Shown: positions 1-8,757, counted from the first letter of the stretch. The stretch: 64,000 nucleotides of DNA from Bacteroides eggerthii (GCF_025146565.1 NZ_CP102258.1:3566001-3630000), one strand, 5' to 3'. Notes: generated by a model from the sequence alone, not told the origin. Numbers and translations: made by a program.

Positions 1-1408
1 TTACCATAATCATTGTTTTATCCCGGCGGGCGCAGAAAGCCTCTATGATCTTCTTTACTCGGCGGCGATTGTAGGTATCCAGTCCATGCAACGGTTCGTC
101 AAGAATCAGCAGTTCGGGATCTTTCACGAAAGCGCGTGCCAACAACGCAAGACGCTGTTCGGCGCTGGAGAGTTGCAGGAAAGGTTTATCCTTCAATCCG
201 GCTACGCCAAAAACATCCATCCACCACTCACACACAGCCATTTGTCCGGCATGCGGACGCTTGTACAAACCGATACTGTCATGTAGTCCGGAAGCAACGA
301 TTTCAATAGCCGGCAGGTTCTTCAGATAGGCCCGGTGCATCTCCGGGCTGACGTAGCCTATATGTTTTTTTATTTCCCAAATGCTCTCGCCTGTACCGCG
401 CTTACGCCCAAACAGGCTGATGTCGCAGGCGTAAGATTGAGGATTGTCTGCACACACCAGACTGAGTAAAGTGGATTTTCCCGCACCGTTCTCACCACTC
501 AATGCCCACTTCTGCCCGCGCATCACCGTCCAGTCCAATTCCTTCAGAATCGTACGGTCATCATAACGGATGCTGACCTTGTTCAGACGGACCACTTCGT
601 CTGAGGTAAAATTCGTATTTTCATACGGAAGGTCCATTATACGCTGCTGCAATTCACCGAAAGAAGCGGCATCTGCCTCAACACGAATAGCATCCCGTTC
701 ACGAAAAGTCCGCAAATAGGCGGCACGTTCCATTTTCTCTCCCACCACCCCATTTTCAACGGGAACCACATGAGTGATAAAAGACGGCACATCGTCCAAC
801 ATAGAAAGAACCAGCACGATTTGCAGGGAAGCAAGTTGGGCCAGCTTTTCCAAAACATTAAACAACAACTCGCGGGTTGCAGCATCCAACCCGATGAAAG
901 GATTGTCCATGATGAGAATACGCGGAGCTGTAAGCAACGTCTTCGTCAACTGAAACTTACGAAGTTCGCCGCTGGAAAGGAGAATGATTTTCTTATCGAG
1001 CATCGGTTCGATACGGAAAAGTCCGAATAGCTGTTGCCTGAGGGCTTCATCTTTCACCTCGCCCAATAATTCGCGCACCAGCGGGGCATCTTCCTGATCG
1101 TGGGCGTTCCAACGTTGCTGATAGTAGTAATTGGCATCGGCTGAACCGTAGGTGTCGCGAAAGGCGATGTACTTAATGTTGTCGTAAGCGGTTTGCGTAG
1201 CGGAAGGGCGGAAATCATAAGTCAGCACGCCATCACGCAAAGGGTATTTGCCCGTAAGCAAGTCTACCAGCAGGCTTTTTCCGGCTCCGTTAGGGCCTAC
1301 AATAGCGATGTGTTCTCCGTCGAGAAAGTCGAGCGTGACAGGGTTTGATAAACGGACAAGCGGGTTGCGGGCTACGCCTCCCGCTATATGTAAGGTGTGT
1401 TGTTGCAT
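1..1408 (-). CDS. Tandem-ATPase ABC protein (ModF/PhrA-like), 3' end outside window
   Basis: The reading frame starts at ATG 1408 and stays open for 469 codons to the left edge, so the C-terminus is missing. Two ABC ATPase domains are visible. The first has Walker A GPNGAGKS near residue 40 and signature LLSSGELRKFQL. The second has Walker A GENGAGKS, signature QLSSAEQRLALL and Walker B LLILDEP just before the edge. There are no membrane segments, so this is a soluble double ATPase like the ModF/photorepair-protein PhrA group and not a classical transporter with its own permease. No permease or binding protein lies nearby and the substrate or partner is unknown. The second signature has SSAE in place of SSGE/SGGQ, a mild deviation. 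Confidence 0.85.
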   Translation of the reverse strand, partial: MQQHTLHIAGGVARNPLVRLSNPVTLDFLDGEHIAIVGPNGAGKSLLVDLLTGKYPLRDGVLTYDFRPSATQTAYDNIKYIAFRDTYGSADANYYYQQRWNAHDQEDAPLVRELLGEVKDEALRQQLFGLFRIEPMLDKKIILLSSGELRKFQLTKTLLTAPRILIMDNPFIGLDAATRELLFNVLEKLAQLASLQIVLVLSMLDDVPSFITHVVPVENGVVGEKMERAAYLRTFRERDAIRVEADAASFGELQQRIMDLPYENTNFTSDEVVRLNKVSIRYDDRTILKELDWTVMRGQKWALSGENGAGKSTLLSLVCADNPQSYACDISLFGRKRGTGESIWEIKKHIGYVSPEMHRAYLKNLPAIEIVASGLHDSIGLYKRPHAGQMAVCEWWMDVFGVAGLKDKPFLQLSSAEQRLALLARAFVKDPELLILDEPLHGLDTYNRRRVKKIIEAFCARRDKTMIMV

Positions 1409-1600
1409 CCTGACGATGGGTTGGGTTTTAAACGGGGCAAAGATAAACAGTTTTTTTATTAACCGAAGCGGGATTGTACACTTTTTATTTTGTCTTCTTC
1501 GGATGTGGCGACTTCCGTACGGATGAACAAACTATAAGCAGATTTTCCACACGAAGTACAGCGTCAGTTTATCCCCATTAAACTACCGGTTTATTAGGAA

Positions 1601-1637
1601 TAAACTCCAAGTTTATTAGGGATAAACTTGGAGTTTA
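1601..1637. terminator. Perfect 16-bp hairpin, probable terminator of the pullulanase transcript
   Basis: Arms 1601-1616 and 1622-1637 are exact reverse complements around a 5-base loop (TAGGG). The position 180 bp past the pullulanase stop fits a transcription end. The T-run on either strand is weak, so an operator role for the ABC gene is possible. Confidence 0.5.
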
Positions 1638-1660
1638 AACTAAGCAAACAAAAATATACT

Positions 1661-1727
1661 CTGAAGAAACAGTCAGGTATGCGCTGAAGAAAGAATCAGC
1701 GTACACTGAAGCAACAATCAGTACGCC
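1661..1727. repeat. Three imperfect tandem repeats of 22-23 bp
   Basis: Units start at 1661, 1684 and 1706. Each begins CTGAAG, continues with an A-rich stretch, then TCAG and a GTA-type ending. A degraded fourth unit (CTAAAG) follows at 1728. Function unknown. Confidence 0.6.
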
Positions 1728-1816
1728 CTAAAGAAGAGCCATATCTCCTGAAGGGAATTTTATCTGTCCAGATGTAAGAAATGAAAGTTAGGGGTATATT
1801 CCGTTCTCCGGCTTCC

Positions 1817-3814
1817 TTATTTATAAAAAATCAGCGCCGACTGTGCCGGAACAAATACTTCCGGTCCGTATATCGTCCCCAAGCCCTGCTCACTGATGAA
1901 CCCGTCTTTGCAGACTACCGTATATCTGCCTTCGGGCACCGGCACTTTGGCTATCTCTTTACGTGAGTTCAATATCACATAAATATCTCCCCACGCGTCT
2001 CCACCTGCATTTTCCTTCAAGTGATAGGCCACCACGTTGCTGCCCTCAACCGGCAGGAACTCCAGATGTCTGCGAACCAAGTCGGCATCTCCCAAGCGAA
2101 AAGCCGGATGGTTCTTACGCAACTGAATCAATCCTTTATAATAAGCGAACACATCGGCATGTTCCGTTTTACGTCTCCAGTCGATAGCATTGATAGAGTC
2201 AGGGCTTTGGTAGCTGTTATGTATCCCCTTCTTATCGCGCATCACTTCCTCGCCGGCATAAATAAAGGGTACGCCCTGCGAAGTGAACACCGCCGTCTGC
2301 GCCAGCTTGTCCAACCGGGCCAGTTCTTCGGGAGTAATACCAGGAAGGCTGGCTTTCAGCCTGTCCACCAAACACATATCATCGTGACAAGACACATAGC
2401 TGATCATCTGCGTGGGTTGTTCCGCCCAAGGAGCCTTGCTGTAATTCACCTGTCCGTTGTCGACTTGCGGATGCTTGATAGCGCCGACAATACCGAATTT
2501 AATGCTTTCTTCCCCTCCCGGCAGTCCAGCAAGGAATGCTCCCTGATGATTATCGTTGAACGGGCCGCGCAATGCGTCGCGCATCTCGTCGGAGAACGCG
2601 GCAATACCCGGCATCTTATAAGTATTGGCCTTCATTGCCAGTGAGTCCTGTGGCAACTGAGGAGCCGACGCTGCCCAGCCCTCTCCATAAATAAAGATAG
2701 TAGGATCGGCCGCCGTTGCCGCCTTGCGTATCTCATTCATGGTTTCAATGTCATGAATACCCATTAGATCGAAGCGGAAACCGTCGATATGGTACTCATT
2801 TATCCAATGCAAGACAGACTCTATCATATATTTACGCATCATAGGACGGTCACTTGCCGTTTCATTGCCGCAAGCAGAAGCATCCGCAAAACCGCCGTCC
2901 GGCTTCTGGCGATAGAAATATCCGGGAACAGTACGCTCAAAATTACTCTCAGAGGTGTTGAAAGTATGATTATACACCACATCCAGCACAACGCGAATGC
3001 CTGCTTTATGCAAAGCCTGCACCATTTGTTTGAATTCGCGGATACGCACATCCGGTTTGTAAGGATCGGTAGAGTACGACCCGTCGGGTACGTTATAATT
3101 CTGTGGATCGTAGCCCCAGTTGTATTTATTCTCGTCCAACTTGGTTTCGTCCACTGAGGCATAGTCATAGGAGGGCAAGATATGTACGTGTGTCACTCCC
3201 AGTTCCTTCAAGTGGTCGATACCGGTTGCCAGTTTATCGGGACTGACCGTTCCCGTTTCCGTCATGGCAAGGAACTTACCTTTATTTTTAATGCCCGACG
3301 ACGGATCTACCGAAAAATCACGATGATGCACCTCATAGATAATCACATCCGCAGGCGACGCCAATGGCGGACGCTGATCCTCCTCCCAGCCTTCCGGATC
3401 GGTTTCACGCATATCGATAATGGCGGCACGCTTTCCGTTCACACCTACTGCATGCGCATTGATGCCTGGTGTATCACCCAGCCACTTACCGTCGATTTTC
3501 ACATTGAAAGTATAGAACTTGCCTTTCAAGTCCTGCTCTACCTTAGCCGTCCACGTTCCGTTTTCAGCCGGCGACATGGCCACTGTTTCATAAGCATGCC
3601 CGCCGTCTCCCGCATCGTACAGCATCAGGCGCACTTCGTCCGCCGTAGGCGACCAAAGCGTAAACTGCGTGGCGTCCGGACTATATTTCATTTCCGTCAG
3701 GCTGCCCGTACGAACAGGATAAAGCTCATAGGAGGTGTATTCTTTCTTCGAGGGGGCGCAACTGACAACTGTTGTCGCAGCTACTCCGATAATGACAAGA
3801 TCGTTTAGTTTCAT
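1817..3814 (-). CDS. pulA: Type I pullulanase lipoprotein (GH13 with N-terminal CBM48)
   Basis: A 665-residue enzyme that should hydrolyse alpha-1,6 branches of pullulan, glycogen or starch fragments. The N-terminus has a short hydrophobic segment ending in TTVVSC (Cys19), a lipobox, so the protein is probably membrane-anchored. A CBM48-like beta domain spans about residues 40-115. The type I pullulanase signature YNWGYDP is at 231-237. GH13 regions I-IV are visible as DVVYNHT (278-284), GFRFDLMG (nucleophile Asp349), YGEGW (acid Glu378) and SCHDD (Asp478). Length matches the family. It follows ruvC by 43 bp on the same strand and may be co-transcribed. No SusC/D pair accompanies it, so it is a stand-alone enzyme here. 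Confidence 0.93.
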   Translation of the reverse strand: MKLNDLVIIGVAATTVVSCAPSKKEYTSYELYPVRTGSLTEMKYSPDATQFTLWSPTADEVRLMLYDAGDGGHAYETVAMSPAENGTWTAKVEQDLKGKFYTFNVKIDGKWLGDTPGINAHAVGVNGKRAAIIDMRETDPEGWEEDQRPPLASPADVIIYEVHHRDFSVDPSSGIKNKGKFLAMTETGTVSPDKLATGIDHLKELGVTHVHILPSYDYASVDETKLDENKYNWGYDPQNYNVPDGSYSTDPYKPDVRIREFKQMVQALHKAGIRVVLDVVYNHTFNTSESNFERTVPGYFYRQKPDGGFADASACGNETASDRPMMRKYMIESVLHWINEYHIDGFRFDLMGIHDIETMNEIRKAATAADPTIFIYGEGWAASAPQLPQDSLAMKANTYKMPGIAAFSDEMRDALRGPFNDNHQGAFLAGLPGGEESIKFGIVGAIKHPQVDNGQVNYSKAPWAEQPTQMISYVSCHDDMCLVDRLKASLPGITPEELARLDKLAQTAVFTSQGVPFIYAGEEVMRDKKGIHNSYQSPDSINAIDWRRKTEHADVFAYYKGLIQLRKNHPAFRLGDADLVRRHLEFLPVEGSNVVAYHLKENAGGDAWGDIYVILNSRKEIAKVPVPEGRYTVVCKDGFISEQGLGTIYGPEVFVPAQSALIFYK

Positions 3815-3857
3815 GGCAGTATTTCTAAGTATTAAAGTACAAAATATTAAGGTGAGG

Positions 3858-4427
3858 TTATCGTTTCACTTTACCGGGATTCTTGGCCACAAAGTCCTTC
3901 CAACTGTGGTAACCTTTCTCTGCTGCAGGACGCCCCATTTGCAGAAAATGACAGTAAGCGGCGGCAAGTCCGTCGGTGGCATCCAGAAATACCGGCATTT
4001 CTTCTTTTGGAAAATGAAGCATGCGTTGCAGCATATCCGCCACTTGTTCTTTGGATGCCTGACCGTTTCCTGTTATCGCCATTTTTATCTTCAACGGAGC
4101 ATACTCTGTTATCGGAATGTCACGACTCAAAGCCGCAGCCATAGCTACTCCCTGAGCGCGTCCCAACTTCAACATCGATTGCACATTCTTACCAAAAAAA
4201 GGCGCTTCAATAGCAAGTTCATCCGGCAGGTAACTTTCAATGATACTCAACACCCTTTCGTGGATATGGCGAAGTTTCAGATAGTGGTCACCGAACTTAC
4301 GAAGGTCTATGATGCCCATAGCAATCATCTCAGGCTTTACTCCCGCCACACGCAGCACTCCATACCCCATAATAGTGGTACCGGGGTCAATGCCCAAAAT
4401 GATTTTTTCCTTTACCGGCTGTATCAC
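3858..4427 (-). CDS. ruvC: Holliday junction resolvase RuvC
   Basis: A 189-residue endonuclease that cuts Holliday junctions with RuvAB at the end of recombinational repair. The N-terminal motif GIDPGTT carries the first catalytic aspartate (Asp14). Glu74 sits in [11 protein letters not shown], and the C-terminal [12 protein letters not shown] gives Asp149 and Asp152, completing the RuvC acidic tetrad. The start overlaps the stop of the upstream DUF4286 gene by 4 bp, so the two are translationally coupled. Length and motifs are those of an intact family member. Confidence 0.96.
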   Translation of the reverse strand: MIQPVKEKIILGIDPGTTIMGYGVLRVAGVKPEMIAMGIIDLRKFGDHYLKLRHIHERVLSIIESYLPDELAIEAPFFGKNVQSMLKLGRAQGVAMAAALSRDIPITEYAPLKIKMAITGNGQASKEQVADMLQRMLHFPKEEMPVFLDATDGLAAAYCHFLQMGRPAAEKGYHSWKDFVAKNPGKVKR

Positions 4428-4744
4428 ACTATCACCTCCATCAACGTCGGAAAACCGATTACTTTATCATTAAAGATTCTCAGTAATTCCTCATTCAGCT
4501 TTACGCCCTGCTCCTGATGCCAGTGATGCAGCTTGGCAGAGTTCTCAACTTCAAACTGTACAGAGTAACAGATACTTCCTTCCTCAATATGACTCAGTAT
4601 GCGTGCTATGCGCGGGGCATACAGCGTACCATGTTTTTCTACTTCGGGAAGGTAAAACTCCTGCATCCAGGCAAGGAAGAATTTTTCCTGTCCCTCTTCC
4701 ACGTGATAGGTCGTATTATATATCAACATAATTTCTTTTTTCAT
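4424..4744 (-). CDS. DUF4286 family protein
   Basis: Small soluble protein of about 106 residues that begins near [15 protein letters not shown], a sequence typical of the Bacteroidetes DUF4286 family, commonly found next to ruvC. Two starts are plausible: ATG 4744 (MKKEIM) and ATG 4729 (MLIYN). 4744 was chosen; the family pattern would also allow 4729. An ATG at 4765 extends into the tRNA upstream region and is less likely. Function unknown. Translation is coupled to ruvC by a 4-bp overlap. Confidence 0.8.
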   Translation of the reverse strand: MKKEIMLIYNTTYHVEEGQEKFFLAWMQEFYLPEVEKHGTLYAPRIARILSHIEEGSICYSVQFEVENSAKLHHWHQEQGVKLNEELLRIFNDKVIGFPTLMEVIV

Positions 4745-4784
4745 TTTGTTTCGCAAACATAGCAATTATTTCAGAATAATGCAT

Positions 4785-4792
4785 TATATTTG
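4785..4792 (+). promoter_or_regulatory. -7 box of the tRNA-Ala promoter
   Basis: TATATTTG matches the Bacteroides -7 consensus TAnnTTTG and lies 41 bp before the tRNA. No convincing -33 box is visible. Confidence 0.5.
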
Positions 4793-4832
4793 CACCATCA
4801 AAATGCGGAGGGTTCCGCAAACGTTAGCAACG

Positions 4833-4909
4833 GGGGCGTTAGCTCATCTGGCTAGAGCGCGACACTGGCAGTGTCGAGGTGATCGGTTCGAGTCCGATAC
4901 GCTCCACCA
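4833..4909 (+). tRNA. tRNA-Ala (anticodon GGC)
   Basis: Full cloverleaf. The acceptor GGGGCGT (4833-4839) pairs with ACGCTCC (4899-4905), with one G-T wobble. The D-stem is GCTC/GAGC. The anticodon stem CGACA/TGTCG closes a 7-base loop with GGC at 4867-4869. The T-stem is ATCGG/CCGAT, and CCA is encoded at 4907-4909. The GGC anticodon reads GCC, alanine. The gene carries the left attachment core of the island (4860-4883). Its 3' half differs from the copy left at attR by compensatory T-stem changes, so this gene is probably a host 5' half joined to an island-supplied 3' half. Confidence 0.95.
4860..4883 (+). other. attL core inside tRNA-Ala
   Basis: Identical over 24 bp to 45884-45907. It covers the anticodon stem-loop (a 17-bp near-palindrome) and the variable loop. 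Similarity continues through the T-loop and acceptor with four substitutions that keep base pairing. Confidence 0.85.
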
Positions 4910-4999
4910 AGAAGCCGTTAACTATCAATTAGTTAGCGGCTTTCTTTTTTTAGGTAACTTGGCGTACAACAACCCCCAAAATAGTATTTTAGAGAGTGT

Positions 5000-5031
5000 G
5001 TTACCGTTTTTTGTTACCGTTTTTTGTTACC
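5000..5031 (+). repeat. Three direct repeats starting GTTACC, candidate integrase arm sites
   Basis: GTTACCGTTTTTT occurs twice head to tail (5000-5012 and 5013-5025), and a third GTTACC starts at 5026. They sit between the tRNA and the integrase start, where arm-type sites or integrase operators are expected. GTTACC also occurs at 45841, close to attR. Confidence 0.55.
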
Positions 5032-5078
5032 TTCGATTTTCATTAAGCCGCTGAAAATCAGGTATAGTTTCGACACTG

Positions 5079-6899
5079 ATGAAACAACAGATTTTTCCTA
5101 TCGAATTGCGCGGCAGATTTTTCCTAACTAATGCCAAGAATAAGCAACCGTCACCACTAGCATTTATGGTGCGGTTCAAAGGTAAACTGTATAAGTTTAC
5201 TACTCACACCAAAGTATATCCCCAACAATGGAATCAATCACTACAGAAAGCCTACATTAGTCCTATTCTAACTAATGCAGATAACTTGAACAATTCAATA
5301 GTAAACCAAAAAATAGAAGAAATAAAGGAACGTTTTGCCAAGTTTAAGCTATATCTTTGTAATATTGAATGTAATAATGTAGATTTAGTTCAACTGCTTC
5401 AAAACGAATTCAACGATATGGCTAAAAAAAAGACAAAAGGAAAGGAAGAACTGAGCAAGTTCGATGATATTGTTAAAGTGATCCACAATGCTGTTTATAA
5501 CGACACAACAATCGCCAAAGGAACGTCTGACAATTATATTAAAAAAGGACTTCCTGCACTCAAATTCTACCTCTCCTATCTTGAAGAAGAAGAGAATACA
5601 AAAGTGGATAACTTCAAATATTTCACCACTGAATTTCTCACATCTTTTGCATACTATGTCCATGACAATTATACGTATGGTGAAGGACAATCCTATGCTA
5701 TACCGACCATCAATTCAATCTTGAAATATGCAAAATCCGCCATTATACTTTGTGCTAGAGCAAATAAGTACCTTGCGGAAGCAGAAATAAATTCTCTCAA
5801 AATAAAACTATTCAATGATAAATCCTCACCCAACCATATAGCATTAAGGAATGATGAAGTTATGCTTCTATACAATTATAAACCCACTTGCAAACGTGAT
5901 GAAGAAGTGCGTGATATTTTCTTACTTGAATGTACATTTGGGCATCGTATTACTGATACATTACGGCTAGATGAACGAGTAGAAGAAATTGGCGGCAAAT
6001 ACTATATCACCATTGCACCCAAGAAAACACCAAATAAAAAAGTAGAAGTAGGAATCATTTTTAAAATAGCAAAGGAGATATTGATAGATAAATACCACTG
6101 CAAACTTCCTTCTATAACAAAAGATATGATTAATAAAAACATCAAAAGAATTGCTTTAGAAGCAGGTATTAAAGGAGAAGAATTACAATCTTTTCATTAT
6201 CAGGGTGAATCCGAGCCTAGAGAAATAAAGCGTTCACGCCATGAATGTATTGCCACCCACACTGGTAGAAGAACCTTTATATCTCTACTGGTTGCACGTG
6301 GATGGAATTATGAACACATAAGCAAGTTTACGGGACAAACCATAAAAACAATAGGAGGCTACGATAAAGCTACCAATAAATATATAGATATATATAAAGA
6401 TTCGCTTGCAAACCGTCCAAACGAAATAGTACAACTATGTGATGAAGAAAGCAATATCGATCAACCCCAACAAGTTTCTCCTACCCAAACAACAAACATG
6501 GATATGGATGAATTACTACAACTAATATTCAGAACAAAAGACTTGTTTTCACTGAAAGCCCTTCATCAAAACAAAGTGGATATACTCGTTTTAGAGAAAA
6601 CCGCAGAGATAAATAAATATCTAGAGGATATAAACCGCGTAGAACAGTATAAGCAACAAATATTGAAATCCTTTGAAAATACCCCCGAAGAATTGAAAGC
6701 AAGACTTATAGAAATTTTGCATGCTACTGTCTTATTAGATCCAAAACTCAATGCGCTTAAAATTGCTATTACTACCCTACAAAAACTAGGTTTGAACTGC
6801 CAATACTCGCATAATATTTATAAGTATGCAGGAAAATCAGCTAAAGAAGCCTATATATTGGTAACAGTAACACCTAATGGAAATGTTATTATAAAATAG
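5079..6899 (+). CDS. Tyrosine recombinase/integrase of the island
   Basis: A 606-residue site-specific recombinase with an N-terminal arm-binding region (about 1-100), a core-binding region (about 125-235) and a C-terminal catalytic domain. The catalytic residues are visible: Arg290 in FGHRITDT, a lysine in the KKTPNKK turn, His394 and Arg397 in THTGRR, Gln420 in KFTGQ where most family members have His, and the nucleophile Tyr428 in IGGYDK. After the tyrosine there is an unusual extension of about 175 residues, partly predicted coiled-coil and of unknown role. It lies 170 bp from the tRNA att site and should catalyse integration and excision there. Bases are AT-richer than in the flanking housekeeping genes, consistent with transfer. 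Confidence 0.93.
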   Translation: MKQQIFPIELRGRFFLTNAKNKQPSPLAFMVRFKGKLYKFTTHTKVYPQQWNQSLQKAYISPILTNADNLNNSIVNQKIEEIKERFAKFKLYLCNIECNNVDLVQLLQNEFNDMAKKKTKGKEELSKFDDIVKVIHNAVYNDTTIAKGTSDNYIKKGLPALKFYLSYLEEEENTKVDNFKYFTTEFLTSFAYYVHDNYTYGEGQSYAIPTINSILKYAKSAIILCARANKYLAEAEINSLKIKLFNDKSSPNHIALRNDEVMLLYNYKPTCKRDEEVRDIFLLECTFGHRITDTLRLDERVEEIGGKYYITIAPKKTPNKKVEVGIIFKIAKEILIDKYHCKLPSITKDMINKNIKRIALEAGIKGEELQSFHYQGESEPREIKRSRHECIATHTGRRTFISLLVARGWNYEHISKFTGQTIKTIGGYDKATNKYIDIYKDSLANRPNEIVQLCDEESNIDQPQQVSPTQTTNMDMDELLQLIFRTKDLFSLKALHQNKVDILVLEKTAEINKYLEDINRVEQYKQQILKSFENTPEELKARLIEILHATVLLDPKLNALKIAITTLQKLGLNCQYSHNIYKYAGKSAKEAYILVTVTPNGNVIIK

Positions 6900-6934
6900 T
6901 TACGTCTATCCCTGAAATTTTGACAATAATTCCT

Positions 6935-6942
6935 TATCTTTG
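6935..6942 (+). promoter_or_regulatory. -7 box ahead of the Abi-type gene
   Basis: TATCTTTG is a full match to TAnnTTTG, 129 bp before the ATG at 7071. A small hairpin with arms AACCCA/TGGGTT lies between them in the leader. No good -33 box is seen at the usual spacing. Confidence 0.5.
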
Positions 6943-7070
6943 TAGTAAAGAAAAACCCACTCCTTGACGGAATGGGTTATACCTTAAAACTCAGTTACGT
7001 AACTTTGATAGTCAGAGGCTTTACTGAGCATCACGGTACAAAGATAGTGATTTTTAATTGAACAGCAAAT

Positions 7071-7787
7071 ATGAAATATAAAAAGTTCGTTAGATACTAT
7101 TCATATTCAAGAATATCCAAATACTATAAAGCAACCGGACATAGTAAGGCTAAGGCTATGATGCTATATTATGGGAATCTTAAGATTGCACAAGCATTTC
7201 ATCCACTTTTAGGTATTTTGGAAGTTATTCTTAGAAACAGGTTGCATAGTGAACTGGCAAAACACTTCAATGACGGGAATTGGATTATAAACCAGCAAAA
7301 CGGATTTATGAAAAGTCCTTTACTCATTAAGAAGAACAAGCGTACAGGAGTAGTTATCACAAATGATTACTTGTTTCGTGAAGTATCAAAAGCGGAACAG
7401 AAACTAAAAAATAAGAGTGTGAATATTACTGCCGGACGAATAATAGCTGAACAGACTTTAGGCTTTTGGATTAGTTTCTTTGATTTGATTCATTATAAAA
7501 TACTGAAAGGTAGCCCTATTCAAGCATTTCAAAAATTACCTAGTGGCTACGGAAGAAAAGAAGTATATGAAGCCTTGAACAAAATCCGTGATTTTAGAAA
7601 CCGTATAAATCATAATGAATCCATTTGCTTTGTGGATAGAAAACTGGACTTTTCATATACAAAAGAAACATATCAGACAATCATTCAAATTCTAAATTGG
7701 ATTGATCCGGATATACAGTCCTCTCTTAATGAAATAGATCGAGTTCTAAAAGTCATCGAAAAAGAAGAGAATAAGCAACAATGCTAA
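7071..7787 (+). CDS. Abi family (Abi_2/HEPN-type) protein
   Basis: A 238-residue protein resembling the Abi_2 family. The region GNLKIAQAFHPLLGILEVIL followed by RNRLHSEL is typical, and the C-terminal part has FRNRINHN, an R-x4-H arrangement like HEPN ribonucleases. Family members are linked to abortive infection, where they would cut or sequester RNA after phage attack; activity here is inference. No partner antitoxin gene is adjacent. An IS5-family element begins immediately after the stop codon, so the coding sequence is intact but separated from its likely terminator at 8673. Confidence 0.75.
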   Translation: MKYKKFVRYYSYSRISKYYKATGHSKAKAMMLYYGNLKIAQAFHPLLGILEVILRNRLHSELAKHFNDGNWIINQQNGFMKSPLLIKKNKRTGVVITNDYLFREVSKAEQKLKNKSVNITAGRIIAEQTLGFWISFFDLIHYKILKGSPIQAFQKLPSGYGRKEVYEALNKIRDFRNRINHNESICFVDRKLDFSYTKETYQTIIQILNWIDPDIQSSLNEIDRVLKVIEKEENKQQC

Positions 7788-8645
7788 GAGCCTGTTTAAA
7801 TTTTGTTCAGCAACATTCTTATTGCAGCAAGTTTCACCATCTCCTCTGCCGAATCGAACGTAAATTCGTAGTTTCGGCAGAGCCTCCTATAATTATCAAA
7901 CCATGAGAAAGTTCTTTCCACAATCCATCTCTTTCCTATTGGTTTAAAGCCGTTTGACTTGTTTCCGCTTACAATGACTTCAAGCGCATATCCGAAAACT
8001 TTTTTAATTTTGGCAGCCACTTCTCCCCTATATCCGGCATCCGCCAAGATAACTTTGATATTGCAACAAAGCTCCTTCAAACATCTGGCCAACAGGTAAG
8101 CGGCCTTTCCGTCATGTACGCAAGCTATTGTTACCATGACAGCTATCAGGAAACCGTTCTTGTCCACGACAACATGACGCTTAATGCCCTTCACCTTCTT
8201 ATTGCCGTCAATGCCATTGAGAGAACGGTTATCACCCCAGCGGACGCTTTGACTGTCCATAATACCCACGCTCGCTTCGGCTTTTTGACCTTGCTTGACA
8301 CGGACTTTCTCACGTAAATTATTCAGCAACAAGTCAAATTCACCCATGGAAGACCATTTGCGATAATAGTAATAAACCAGTTCCCAAGGGGCAAAATGGG
8401 AGGGGAGCATACGCCATTGGCAACCCGTTTTCACGAGATAGAAGATGGAATTCCATATCTCACGCAAATTATATTTTCGTTTTCTTTCTTGCAGGTTCAA
8501 GATTTTCTTGATAACTTGCCACTGTGTTTCTTCTAAATCCGTCGAATACATAAAATTATTTCAAGTGTGGTAACTTAAAAATAATCATTTTCGAGGAAAG
8601 AAGAAACACTCTTTCAATATCAAACTTGAAAATTTAAACAGGCTC
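7788..8645 (-). mobile_element. IS5-family insertion sequence, complete, 858 bp
   Basis: The ends carry inverted repeats: GAGCCTGTTTAAATTTT at 7788 and its reverse complement ending at 8645. TAA flanks both sides (7785-7787 and 8646-8648), consistent with a 3-bp target duplication. One transposase gene fills the element. Confidence 0.88.
7796..8551 (-). CDS. IS5-family DDE transposase
   Basis: A 251-residue transposase in one frame. The N-terminal DUF4096-like part (LVKTGCQWRMLP) is followed by the DDE core: Asp in GIMDSQSV, Asp in ILADAGYRG and Glu in RWIVERTFSW. The YR..R signature RRLCRNYEF follows the glutamate. All catalytic residues are present, so the element may be active. It reads opposite to the neighbouring Abi gene. 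Confidence 0.93.
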   Translation of the reverse strand: MYSTDLEETQWQVIKKILNLQERKRKYNLREIWNSIFYLVKTGCQWRMLPSHFAPWELVYYYYRKWSSMGEFDLLLNNLREKVRVKQGQKAEASVGIMDSQSVRWGDNRSLNGIDGNKKVKGIKRHVVVDKNGFLIAVMVTIACVHDGKAAYLLARCLKELCCNIKVILADAGYRGEVAAKIKKVFGYALEVIVSGNKSNGFKPIGKRWIVERTFSWFDNYRRLCRNYEFTFDSAEEMVKLAAIRMLLNKI

Positions 8646-8672
8646 TAAGATTCTTGCTATTTATTTCAAAAA

Positions 8673-8714
8673 AGTAATCTCTATAATTTTAGAATTAGGG
8701 ATTGCTTTTTTTTT
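8673..8714 (+). terminator. Rho-independent terminator, probably of the Abi gene
   Basis: An 11-bp stem begins AGTAATCTCTA and is followed by a run of nine T. It would lie about 25 bp after the Abi stop if the IS5 element were absent. Confidence 0.65.
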
Positions 8715-8757
8715 ATAAATTCTCTCCTCTCCAATCCCTTCAAACCCTTATATATGA

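Larger units (their letters stand above)
1409..1816. other. Intergenic region with a perfect hairpin and short tandem repeats
   Basis: This 408-bp gap lies downstream of the pullulanase gene and upstream of the ABC gene, both on the minus strand. No credible ORF is present. It holds a 16-bp perfect inverted repeat (1601-1637) and three tandem copies of a 22-23-bp unit (1661-1727), listed separately. Confidence 0.6.

Noticed and set aside
2021..2644. Plus-strand ORF of 207 codons inside pullulanase
   Set aside because: Shadow of the GH13 gene on the other strand.
3735..4517. Plus-strand ORF of 260 codons
   Set aside because: Antisense to pullulanase and ruvC, which have complete family motifs. 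Codon use and composition are those of a shadow frame.
4746..5054. Plus-strand ORF across the tRNA
   Set aside because: It reads through a complete tRNA gene and the integrase arm repeats.
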